Of a stretch of DNA of 64,000 nt, positions 31,619-42,905 are shown piece by piece. How positions within the stretch are numbered: position 1 is the first letter of the stretch; every line of letters begins with the position of its first letter. This stretch comes from Channallabes apus (taxonomy: Eukaryota > Chordata > Actinopteri > Siluriformes > Clariidae). Position numbers and translations under genes: made by a program. The notes below the pieces were generated by a model. It saw nothing but the letters and a program-made list of their open reading frames with translations. It did no database searches and had not been told where the DNA came from. The stretch lies in NCBI GenBank assembly GCA_030522415.1, contig CM060126.1, positions 7,969,852 to 8,033,851 on the forward strand, written 5' to 3'.

Positions 31619-31626
31619 CTGACACA

Positions 31627-32149
31627 TGAGAAGCCCGAAGAATACTCTATTCTGATTGCTTTTGCATGGTTCAAAAAAATAAAAAGAGAGATTTGGTCGT
31701 TTCTTATTTTCTATTAAAGTAATTTGGAGTGAACTGAATGATTTCAAAATCCAAGTATAGGAAGCATGTCAGACTTACATATTAAATTATATATTATACT
31801 TATTATATACACTAAAGGTCCCAAATTTCACTATTTTACTCTGACACAGGTCTCAGGGCGCCCGGAAAATCTACTCCTCAGATAATGCATTCTTCTTACA
31901 TCAAACTTCCGTTTTCACTCCCCTTTCGAATGTGTCATTTTAGAGTCTGTGTAAAGGAGTTTCTGTTGAGCCCCACCCCAACAGAGAAGAGCAAAGAAGA
32001 GCATAGCTGAGTGAAGGGTAGCATAGCTTCTAACATGTCACATTAGGGAGGAAATGCAAGTTGGGTGTTCATGAAAATCAAAAAACACATAGTACAAACA
32101 ATGGAATATTTTTTAATTGTAGATGAACATTGAGTCCCATCTTAATGTC
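31627..32149. other. Intergenic DNA, nothing recognised
   Basis: AT-rich, with no open frame of note and no repeat family identified. Confidence 0.5.
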
Positions 32150-32262
32150 TAAAGAGGCAGTTTTGGTTCAGTGTGTTATGGCTCTGAGTAATACATCGGA
32201 AGGTCAGCGGTTCGAGCCCCAGGTCTGCCAGGTTGCCACTGAGCACCTACTAACAAAAAGCT
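32150..32262 (+). repeat. tRNA-like SINE head fragment
   Basis: 'gttcagtgtgttatggctct' and 'gtcagcggttcgagcccca' resemble the A and B boxes of the 58.3-kb SINE family, followed by 'gccaggttgccactgagcac'. The tail is missing. Confidence 0.5.
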
Positions 32263-32942
32263 GGGATATGCAAAGAATCAAGAATTTCACTATTGAAGTA
32301 ATGGACTGTATATGTGATGAATAGATGCTGAACTTAAAAAAGGCCAAAATTTGATCTATGATGTTTGTGATTTGTAACATGTGTTCGGAAGGTTTAAATT
32401 AAAATGCAATTAGTAAAAAAGTGTTTAAACCCAGATAAATGAAAAATCCGCCTTTTTTATTACTTTTTTTGTCCTAAAACAAAGTACAATCAATGTTCTA
32501 CCACTGAATGTTAGTTGTCATTGATCAGTGTTCAGATTTCTGTCGACAGCAGTGCTGATTACAACCCTCTGTTGAAACTTCATTCCGTCTTTCCTTCTGG
32601 ATAAGAGATTAAACTGTTAAAGGGCTAAAAGTATGCTGGTATAACACAGCCGTCCTTACTTCTTTCAGTAAAAGACTTTGTGTAAAAGACATTTTTTGTC
32701 CTGTCCTTTTCTTCTCTATAACTGCTCAAATATTCCAAGCATCCATTTACAAGCACAGAAACCGAGTGGATCCAAACAAAGTTACTGCCACCAGCTGTGG
32801 CAAAAGATTCCAAGCTGCAAAGCTCTGCCCCATTTTTCTGCTGCCACAGGAACAGGTGGAGGGCCTGGCACTGCATTTTACCCAGCATTAGACTCCACTA
32901 GGATCAACTGCAAAGTCACAGACAGCAAATGGTCTCACGTGC

Positions 32943-32946
<4 letters not shown>

Positions 32947-32987
<41 letters not shown>

Positions 32988-32999
32988 TATACAGTATGT

Positions 33000-33062
<63 letters not shown>
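32947..33062. repeat. Interrupted (GT)n microsatellite
   Basis: Three GT runs separated by short TA-containing interruptions, about 115 bases in total. Confidence 0.95.
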
Positions 33063-33064
<2 letters not shown>

Positions 33065-33947
33065 ATGGACATAGACAGGATGCAAACTTTCTGTTTACTT
33101 CCCCAAAGACTCCATTTGTTTCCTTTTGGTCACTGAACGCAAAGTCACTGAATTTCGTTATGCTTACCCGTCACGTATCTCAGTTCTTGACACAGCTTAA
33201 AAGTTAAAGACCTCTTTCTTTGTAGTGGTGTTAAACTGATTGTGACAGAATGTACCGTGTTGTAAGTCTAACCTAAATTCTATGTTGAACGTTTTTAATT
33301 AAAACCCTTAAAACTCAAGCGGCACACATCCGTGCCGGCAACACTGCGCAAGTCAATGATGATTAAATGTATGGAAGCCTCACCAGTGGGGAAGGCTTCA
33401 TGTTAGGCTTCGAAATGTGTATTCGGGTTTTCGGATATGTCAGATAGAACGAAACGTATCGTTACTTTTATAAAGTGTGAATCTTACCATGTTTTTAACG
33501 TGCACTCATATGGAAATGACTTTGCAAAAATGTTGAACTCTTATATTAGCTGAGCATTTTTTTTTTCACAGAAACAACCGGATACAACTATAACAACATG
33601 TGTTTGTGTTTATTTGTGATCTTTCTTTGCCTTTGCCTATGTGACCCTTTTTTAAATTTATTTTTTCCTCAGCCACGTTTGTATAGTTGGTAAAGATTCA
33701 GTAAAATTCAGTTCATTATATTGCCTAGGTTATGCAAAAAAAAAAAAAAAAAAAGGATACGTCACTCTATACTGCATAAACCTGAGCCTTATGTAATAAT
33801 AAAAATTAAAAAACAGCAAAAAAAAAAGAAAAAAAAAGTGTGGAACACATTTGGGAGTTTTAAGTGCTTCCACTAGTTTTTCTTTTTTTTAATTTTTATA
33901 AAATGTTAAATGTATAAAACACACAGGGATATTACTAATGTAATTTA

Positions 33948-34218
33948 TCATCATCATCATCATATTATTATTATTATTATTATTATTATTGTTGTTGTTG
34001 TTGTTGTTGTTGTTATTATTATTTATGTATTTATTTATTCATTAATTTATATTTTTTAGCATTCTTTTATATATTTTTTTATTATTATTATTATTGTATT
34101 TTTTTATTATTGTTTCTTTTTCTTTCTTTTTTTTTATTGTATTGGCAGTAAAATTGTATTGACAGTTTTTTCTAAATAACTTCTGTTGTCTGTGTCTTCA
34201 CCTGACATTATTATTATT

Positions 34219-34260
<42 letters not shown>
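33948..34260. repeat. Cluster of trinucleotide repeats
   Basis: Adjacent (ATC)n, (TTA)n, (TTG)n and again (TTA)n tracts, then (TAA)n at the right. The TTA tracts at 34080 and the TAA tract at 34216 are inverse complements and could pair. Confidence 0.9.
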
Positions 34261-34261
<1 letters not shown>

Positions 34262-37200
34262 TTTTTTTTTGCTGTTTGATTTTCTTTCTACACTTTCTTA
34301 GGCCTTAGTAAAGAAGTATTTTAACATCAAAGGATCAGAAGCTTAGCTATCTAACAGCATTGTTTTCCATGATTAAGAGCCTAATCATTGTGACATAGTT
34401 TGCTTAATCTCATCGTGTTATCTAAAACACACATTCTTAAGTAAAAATCCAGACATCTCCAGGAACCAGTACGTTGCTCAAAACATCTTTAATACACATT
34501 CTGGTTGCCAGATATGATAAACCTAACAAACCCAATCAACTGTGCTGATACAGCATATGACTGTAACCTTATACATGTAGCCTTTAAGAAAGTAATTATT
34601 AATTGCAAAAAGACACAACAATTGTTGAAAATGATATAAAAGTTCCCTCTAATGTACTGTATTTTGACCCATATGCATCTTTAAATCATGTGTGCTTGTA
34701 CAGCTGTGTTATTGCATCACCGCTAATCCACCAATTAAGACACCCTTACAGACCAATTATAAAGACATGCACAATGTCTGATAATCTGTTTCTCATGCTT
34801 TCTTTTTCTTGACAACAAGGTCCTGACATCCTACAAAAGTTTGTAATTGGTCTCCACTAACAGAGGCCCCACTGTGGCTCCACATGTGTACCTCATCCCC
34901 CCTGCGGTGCATCTATGTATCATCAGCCATTCCAACAAACCTTCAGCTTAGTAAAGATCGTCAACCTATTCTCAAACTGAAATATATTTAAGCATGAACA
35001 AAGCTGTAAGGTCAGCTAATTTAGATCTCTCATATATTGATGCCGGTTGACATTCTCAACAGCAAGTAAATGATTTGTTAGTTTTTCTGTCACATGTTGA
35101 AGACTAACACAGAGCCGTGATTCGGGTAGATGGGGTAAATGCATTTGGCAGGCATGAGGTGGCCGGTGCCAGTCACCACTACATCAAGCTGTTTTAACAA
35201 CTCTAGGTTAGAGCCAGTGACCAGACTTCTGTAATTAAAGTAACCCAAGCCTGAGCCTCCAGCTAGTGCACGCTGAAATGTGCATAGTGTGAAGGGAAAC
35301 TCGGGCCAACTTGCCTCCATATATCTAGGTCACCGAAAGCAAAATTTTCAGTTTTTTTCCCTCCAGGAGTATTTCAGCTGTGGTGTCTTTACTCTCTCCT
35401 CAGTTCGGGGCAGTAGTCATTTTGCACAACAATCCCACTCGAGTAAGCACAACAACTCATAATACCACCATCCTTTTTTTTTTACTTCTTCTTTTTAATT
35501 GCATGACAAAACAGAGGAGAACTTACATGTTTGTCCAAGAATACAGAAGAGATGCATGGCAAAATATTCAGGAACTCATCCAGCTTTCCACGCTGAAGGC
35601 CTCTAAAATCTACCTACCATTTATACCCCAGACTGCTTAAGCCATCATGAGCGTGGAGGAAAGAACTATACAACCCCTGTTTGGCTTTCAATGCTTCCTT
35701 CCTTATTTGTGCTGAAATACAGTACTTCTTTATGCATGCTCCTGTTGTGAGATGCTTTTTGAGAAAAGCTCTTTAGCGTGCACTCTGCAAATACATACTC
35801 CAAGTTCCCACTTCAGACAGAATTGCTTGAACAGGCCCGAATACCTTCAGGGACCTTTGACTACTTTTATGAGTCCTGACACAAAATGATATTAGATGAA
35901 GTTGTAAGATAATAAAATAATGCTATTAAATACAACAGACGGCCTTGTGCTACGGTGATAAAACATAAATAGTCATTTAAAAAAACATTCCAAGGAATTT
36001 TATGAAAAGGAAAATAATCGGATAATTGTTATTATTATGCCTCTTATTATAATAGCACCCTTTTGGGGTAAATCCCACTAACAGAAAGCGTGATGTGGCA
36101 TTTTCTGTATTGCTTGCTTTTTGTCTCATAACTGTTGAACTAAAGCTGGAAATGAGCATTCTTCACATTGTGCCCCAACCCTGTGCGAAAACATAACCCC
36201 CCCTGTTTGTTTGTGTAGAGGTTAACTGTGTGACTGGAATGTCTTTCACCCCCACCTCCCCTTTCACTCATCATTCTCCTAAATATTTCCGTGTGAAAAT
36301 GACCATAAATATCTGCTTATATCCGCATGCATCTGTCGCTTCTTACATAGACGATTCTATACGATGCCTGATGTTCTGATTCATAAATGGAAAAAAATAC
36401 TCATTATTCATATTTCTCATACAGGGCCCCACTGATGTATTCGCTTTCAGCACAATCCCTTCATTTTAAAGTTTCCAGCACAATCAACAATCAAAAACAA
36501 AGGGCCTTCTCTTAATCTCTTTAGTAACGTACCTGAACATCTGTTTGTTCAAGAGACGGGATGGTTTTCGCAGCCCTGTACTGTCTGAACTTTTCTGACT
36601 CAGAGCTGGAACTGGGTTGACGTAACAGTTACTGCATATATTTAAGACCAGCAAACTACAAGTTAATGCAACCTTGGGGATTTTCCTGTGTGAACTGCAG
36701 AGCGGGTCCAAACGGAGATGTGTCACAAAATGAAGTCATCTTACCCCGGCTACAGTCAAACCAGATAATACCATACTGAGTAATATTTTTAGTAGTATGT
36801 CACTTCTTCTAACCTAGTGGCTTTTTTAGTGTGATTACATACTGTTTTGGCTAATATACAAAACTTACTTGCAGTTAACCCAGTTTTTTTGTTTTCCATC
36901 AGAATGTTTGGCTTCAATCAATTTTAATAATAAAACACATAATGTATGATTCACAAATGTATGATTCTTAAATGTATGTTTCTTATATGTATGTTTCTTA
37001 TATGTTTATAAAGTTATGAGCATCTAAATATTATTCTAAATGTTTAAATAACATACATAATGTAAATATTTTGAGACGTTATTACATGAACCATGACTGA
37101 AAGCACAATTTATGGCTCATTGAGCTGCGTGTTTAAGAATAATTAAATATAAAAACATTTAGTTTTCTGGACTAAATGACCACTGTGCACTGAACCACTT

Positions 37201-37727
37201 ATTACTCTGCACATAAGCAAATTAAATTGCTGCTCAGGGCCTCACGGCTAGCAGGGGTCTGTGTTAAGGACATGTTAAAAATCAGGTTAGAATAATAGTG
37301 CAGGAGCACATCTAATTTCCAGCATAATTTATTTTGCCTGATGTCAGGTAGAAGTCATAGAACATAAAACAAGTAAGCGTTGTTGCATTTTATGAGATGT
37401 TGAATGAAGTCCCAGTCCTAAGAAAAAGGTATGTCTTCTAGTTTCATGTATAACCATAATACTGTAGATTTTAAACTAAATTGCTCTATGGGCAATTACG
37501 GCATTATGAATGTGACATTTTTACTCATATTAGCTATTAAAATGACTCACAGCATAGATAAGCTTTGGATTAATAAGTCAATCTGCATATGTTGTCTTTA
37601 ACCCTCTTGAGGACAAATGCAGACAAATCTTAAAAATGCATTATTTACATTTTTCTAATACACTGTGATTTAACAGTGTTATAAATGTGACATCAAACTG
37701 TAACTCCATTACAAGCTTTATATATGG

Positions 37728-37882
37728 CAGCATGGTGGCTTTGTTAGCACTGTTGCCTTGCCACTTCAGGTTCTGGGATTGATTCCCGAGTCGGGTCTGT
37801 GTGCATGGAGTTTGCATCTTTTCCCTGTGCTTGGTGGGTTTCTTCCGGGTTCTCCGGTTTCCTCCCACAGTTCAATGAAATT
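37728..37882 (+). repeat. Mermaid-type SINE, 3' truncated
   Basis: Head 'gcagcatggtggctttgtta', worn B box ('ttctgggattgattcccgag') and core ('ggtttcctcccacag'). It stops before the 3' half. Confidence 0.8.
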
Positions 37883-38814
37883 GCTAAATTGCCTGTTGGG
37901 AATAAATACAATGGTCACCTTTGGTGTCCACAGCCCATAGTCGGACTACACAAAAAAAGCAAAAGTATAGATTCTTGTCTGATCCAAGTACTCCATGTAT
38001 CTGATGTGATGCACATTTTCCTTATAATTCAATCAGAGATGTTAAAATACAGTGAAATATAAGTGCACACAAGTTTATTTTCCTGTAGTGATTTTGACAT
38101 TTGCAGGAAATTGACCCAGTTGTGTTTTATTCTCTGGCATGTGAGGTAGCACAGGGAACAGCTGCATTGTGATTTCAGCAGGTAAAAAAAAATACATAAA
38201 ATGTTAGATTTTAGCATGCAAATACTAAGCATAGAGCAAATAAATTAAACTGTCAGCGCCAAGAATGTGTGTTTGGCATGCATTGCGTGTCTTGGCCATC
38301 AGCAGTCCCATTGGTGTGATAATTTGTAGATTGTGGATAGTCAAGTGAGTTGTCCAGAGTGCAAAAGTGGTCTAACATGAACTAAGCATGATTGACTTAG
38401 TCAAAGTAGGGGAAAACAAAGACCTATTGTGCTCTGGAATTAATGCAATTAACTCTGTAATTAACTCTTAATTAGTTTAGATTTGGCTTTCTTTAACTAA
38501 ATTAAAATGATCTGGTTAGGGTTTACTCTTCTGTTCTTGCTATCACTACTTGGTTTGCATCATGTTGCTTCTTAGATGATCTCAGTGCATTACTGGAATA
38601 CTCAGTGGACCACAGACAGATACAGTTGCAGCCCCTGGCGAAACCTCCGCAGATTATAAACCCATCTAATTATATAGCCTACACATCAGCTCAGCTCTCT
38701 TGATTTATCCAAGATGTGCACATACTAGACTAAAATATCGTGTCAGAACTAGATCTGTGTCAGTGAGACAAGAGTCCCGCCCCCAACCCAAGGAGGACTT
38801 TCACTCTCAAGCTA
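37883..38814. other. Intergenic DNA, nothing recognised
   Basis: AT-rich, without conserved coding segments. The motif 'gcccctggcgaaacctccg' near 38632 is not assigned. Confidence 0.5.
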
Positions 38815-39600
38815 ATTTATCCTGTATACAGGATCGCAGAGTCCTGGAACCTATTCCAGGAGAGTTAGGAAACGACGCGCCATTGACAGGGCGCCAGTCC
38901 ATCCCACGGCACACACTCAAATAAGAAAACACCAATGAGCATAATCTGCATGTCTTTGGACTGTGGGAGGAAACCTGCACCTGAAGGAAACCCACCAAGC
39001 TCTGGGAGAACATGCAAACTCGAACCCTTTTCCCCAGAGGGTACAAGGCGACAGTGTTAACCATTACAACACAGTGCGGCCTCACACACCAGTTCACACC
39101 CTGCGGGACAATTTGGAAAGCGGGCCTGCATGTCTTTGGACTGTGGCAGGAAACTGGAGCACCTGGAGGAAACCCACCAAGCTCTGGGATAGCATGCAAA
39201 CTCGAACCATCGTCCCTGGAGGAGCAAAGTGACAGTGCTAACCACTGCACCACAGTGCCACCTCACACACTAATTCACACACTACAGGACAATTTGGGAA
39301 TGCCAATTAGCCTAATGTACATATCTTTGGACTGTGGGAGGAAACCAGAGCACTCGGAGGAAACCCACCAAGCACAAACAGAACACGCAAACTTGACCCC
39401 GTGTCCCTGGAGGCGCAAGGCGACCGTGCTAACCACTACACCGCCCTCACACACTTTGTCACACACTAAAGGACACTAATTTTGGAACACTAATTAGCCT
39501 AATTTACATGTCTTACAGTAGGACTGTGGGAGGAAACCGGAGCAAACTCAAACTGTCGACCCCGGAGGTGCGAGGCGACAGTACTAACCACTACACCACC
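38815..39600 (-). repeat. SINE-derived tandem array, about four units
   Basis: A nearly complete minus-strand Mermaid copy (38815-39075) is followed by three further partial units (about 39076-39262, 39263-39448 and 39449-39600), all in the same orientation. Each runs from 'cacac...ggacaatttggga' through 'tctttggactgtgggaggaa' to 'gtgctaaccactacaccac'. The later units of about 150-187 bases all lack the SINE 3' tail, so they did not insert independently. Duplication of the head-and-core part in place is the simpler reading. Confidence 0.85.
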
Positions 39601-39829
39601 TCGAAAGAGGGCTGGTCCTGCAGTTGACTGTAACCTTATGCATTCTTCATCTCTTGTACTGTATATTAATAACCAGCTTAGATGTTTCCACATAAACTTA
39701 TTAGTTATGAGCTTATCCAGGATATACAATAGTAAACTGTTTAGCTATTCTCAGAGCCTGTTTTCTTCTCAAAACCTTTACACAGTTTACTGGTAAACAA
39801 GAAGTATAGCCGAGTTTCGAGGAATCTTT

Positions 39830-39936
39830 CCTCCGACCTCGTAGCACCGGCAGAGCACGCGCTTGAGTGACGTGTGTCCTAAAGCCGTTAGTGGGCGTAT
39901 AACGGTTCAGTACACGAGCTCAATGTAGAGCAGTGT

Positions 39937-39983
<47 letters not shown>

Positions 39984-40188
39984 TCTTTCACTGTGCACGG
40001 GAGGCACAGCGGAGACAGCACGGCTGTTCTTCTCCGTTCCTGCGCCAATGTTACACACACACATTCCCACTAATGCGCCCTGACTGGGAACGTTACTTCA
40101 TCAAAGGACGTGGAATAAGTTTTCCCGCGCAGGACGACGCAGCGCGCGATCGGGACCTTTGATGACTCCGATCTGCTCACCTGTGAAG
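39830..40188 (+). promoter_or_regulatory. CpG-rich block: likely promoter and non-coding first exon, perhaps of plekhg2
   Basis: An isolated island of CpG in otherwise AT-rich DNA ('agcaccggcagagcacgcgc', 'ttcccgcgcaggacgacgca'), with a CRE half-site TGACGTG near 39869. A (CT)n(CA)n tract lies at 39940-39983. It ends at a strong donor, CTGTGAAG|GTAATA (exon end 40188). A short frame from the ATG at 40162 reaches this donor in phase 0, whereas the plekhg2 exon at 56369 needs one upstream base. A direct coding join therefore fails; an untranslated exon, or one more exon in between, is needed. Ownership by plekhg2 is inferred from strand and the lack of another candidate. Confidence 0.4.
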
Positions 40189-40744
40189 GTAATACTGAGC
40201 GCGTGACGGTTTAAATACCCGCGAAACTTCCCCGTGTGAGGGTGGGTGTGAGTGTGCTGTGCTGTGCTGTGTTGTGTTGTGTTAGGAGTCAACAGTTGGT
40301 GTAGTGAGGTTTTCAATAAATGTAAACTCCACAATGTATTAATGTAGAACTTGATCCAGTTACTGAGCACTTAGTATAGTGCAGAATAGTGGACATGATA
40401 CTCCAGAACAATAGAAAGTTCCTCCAGTAAAGTCAAGAACATCTGCTCCTTACTCACCAGTCTACAGCTCTCCAGTCAGCTATGTATATTAGGAGAGGAT
40501 GAAAGTCTTCTGCACTCATAACCTAGCCTGTTATAACTGAAACATTTAACTGAAATTATTATCCCTCTGATTTATATTAAGTACAATTTACTACTGTATC
40601 TTCTTGGCATCATGGGAATGAGTTTTAAGCTAACAATTTTTTCAGGATAATGTTCAGTTGAGCTCTATGATGGATATTTAATAATCTGAAACTGGTTGAT
40701 TTGATTAACAATATGGAATATATACTGTATATACGTAGCAATAC

Positions 40745-41010
40745 AGCAGTGTAGTGGTTAGCACTGTTGTCACTGTTGGGTCTGGGTTCGATTTCCACCT
40801 CGGGTTTGTGTGCATGGAGTTTGCATGTTCTCCCTATGCTTGGTGGGTTTCCTCCGGGTATGCCGGTTTCCTCCCACACTCCCAAGACCATGCAGATCGG
40901 GGTAATTGGCATTCCCAAATTGCTTGTGGTGTGTGTGTTGGCACCCCTTCCTCATGTTCTAAGTCTCCAGGGATAGGCTCTAGCCCCCTGTGACTGTAGA
41001 CGATGATACT
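40745..41010 (+). repeat. Mermaid-type SINE, worn
   Basis: Head 'gcagtgtagtggttagcact', B box 'tctgggttcgatttccacct', core 'gagtttgcatgttctcccta' and tail 'ctccagggataggctctagc'. Part of the middle is missing. Confidence 0.8.
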
Positions 41011-42683
41011 ATTAATATATGATATACTACAGTATATACAGTATATATACTCACTCACTATATATTTATTACAATGTTCTCAATTGCATTCCTTTCTCAT
41101 CACTCTGATTTATTAGCATAGTTTCAGCTTTGTAAATGTAAAGCATTTTTTTCCCTTTAGGAGTCAGGGAGGCTTACTTTAAAGCCCTCAGAAACAGATC
41201 TGCTTGTAGATAAATGGAAAGCGACTCCTGGAGCATTGGCCCTACTCTTCGGCCCCTCTTGCTCAACTCACTTTATTTTCTTAAGCAACTGGAATGCCGG
41301 CTATTCCGGGTTCAGAAATAAAACATGGCCTGCTCTATATTCAGACATTTATTTGTGCCTGGAATAAATTGCTTTATTAGCTGTTATGCAAGGGATGACA
41401 GTCATCAGAGTCAGATTGTATTCAGTACTCAATTGCTTTCACATGCCAAGACCTGGCCCTGGTTTATGCCAGCACAAGGACATTAATCATCATTAAACAT
41501 TTGAAAACATAATATATTTTTTCAAGTGTTGTTATTTATTATATTTACATGCATATAACATGTGCGTGTTGATTGCAATACAAACTCTGTGTGTAGAGAA
41601 CTCGTGTGTGTCTGCAAAAGCAAATACTTAATCCTGAATGCTAAAATCATGCCAAATGTTGAGCATGCCAGGTACCACAGAGATGAAAAATTATGACCAC
41701 ATACGGATTGGTTTAACAAAAAAAAAAGAAAAAAAGAAAAAAGAAAAACCAATCATTTGTCAAAAGAAATGCTTTCTATGTATGCACCTGTACTGGAGCT
41801 TAGCAACACATAGACAGGATCGTCTGCCAAACGCTGTCTCTTGGAAAAACACCCAACTTCTGGTTATTTTCTGTGTAAACACACTGTGGACCTGTTGGAT
41901 ACATATATGTAGAACTTGGCAAAACATGACAGTCACGGACTCTGGCTTAGCACTCCTGCTAATATCCCTGTCATAGCAAACATGCGATTTTTCCCCTGAA
42001 AGAGAGTCCAGTTTTTTTCCCCAGCTACCTGTTTATCCTAAATGTTGTTGTGTATCCCAGGGAAATATATATTTCATAGATAACAATGAAACTTGACGTA
42101 TTTAGGGTATTGAATGGGAAAGCTACTGTACACATTTACCTTGAAATCACTCATCCCTCGCACCTCTGCTATAGCGAGACATTGCCATGTGCCCCCCACC
42201 TTCCATTTTCCTCTTTTCAGGAAAGGAACACCCAACCCCATGAGCATGTAAATGGAATAACCTGAATCTTCACATCCTTTTTTTTTTTTTTTTTTCAAGA
42301 GGAATGATGATGACCTTCCCAGTTCTCGGCACAACAGTATCCCAGTAACATGGCTACAGAACATATACTGTACATCTGCAAGGCATCCTGTGCTTTTCGT
42401 ATCAGGAGGGTGATATTTCATTAACACTCTGGCAGCTTTGTAAGCCATGCCTTCTCTTGTGGCATTTCAAAAATGTTTCCAAGTACTGGAACAGACTCAG
42501 TCTCTTTGAAGACCTTTAAGTTTTCATTTTAGAACAAAAGCCAAAAAGTGTAAATTCTGCAATAAAACGAATGCAGCCCATTTGTTATGCGTAATGCTCT
42601 TCCAGTATAATAGCCCCACTTTTTATCATTACCCAGACCACAAATTTTGCCTGCATACTGTAGATCAACTACTGGACCATTCG
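41011..42683. other. Intergenic or intronic DNA, nothing recognised
   Basis: An A-run with G interruptions lies at 41718-41747 and a T-run at 42278-42294. No coding segment is supported. Confidence 0.5.
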
Positions 42684-42905
42684 TGCCTCAATGGTAGGTT
42701 TCTTGCCTACCTTGCGGAAGGTCCGGGTTCAATTACCACCCGAAGCCCAAAACCCCAGCCACGGGATGCAGTGCCAGTCCCAAGCCCGGGAGGGTTGCGC
42801 AAGGAAGTGCATCTGGCGTAAAACCTGTGCGGAAGTTGTGTGCGGATCGTATGGTCGGCTGTGGCGATCCCTCGATGGGAGCAGCCGAAAGACTGACAAC
42901 GACTG
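42684..42905 (+). repeat. tRNA-derived SINE with RTE-like 3' tail, best copy
   Basis: Head 'cgtgcctcaatggtaggttt' and B box 'aggtccgggttcaattacca', a middle 'gatgcagtgccagtcccaag', then 'gtgtgcggatcgtatggtcg' and tail 'gctgtggcgatccctcgatg' ending 'agcagccgaaag'. The tail parallels 'gctgtggcgacccctgaaag...cagccgaaag' at the end of the RTE LINE. Confidence 0.75.

Larger units (their letters stand above)
32263..37727. other. Gene-poor intergenic DNA with low-complexity blocks
   Basis: Holds a long (GT)n block (32947-33062), A-runs near 33737 and 33817, (ATC)n, (TTA)n and (TTG)n at 33948-34035, and (TAA)n at 34216-34260. The rest shows no conserved coding segment on either strand. Confidence 0.5.

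Noticed and set aside
32678..33085. Frames of repeating Val-Cys or His-Thr residues
   Set aside because: They are translations of the (GT)n microsatellite.
38815..39600. Array with regular repeat spacing that might suggest a CRISPR-like structure
   Set aside because: The units are diverged SINE pieces with no unique spacers, in a vertebrate genome.
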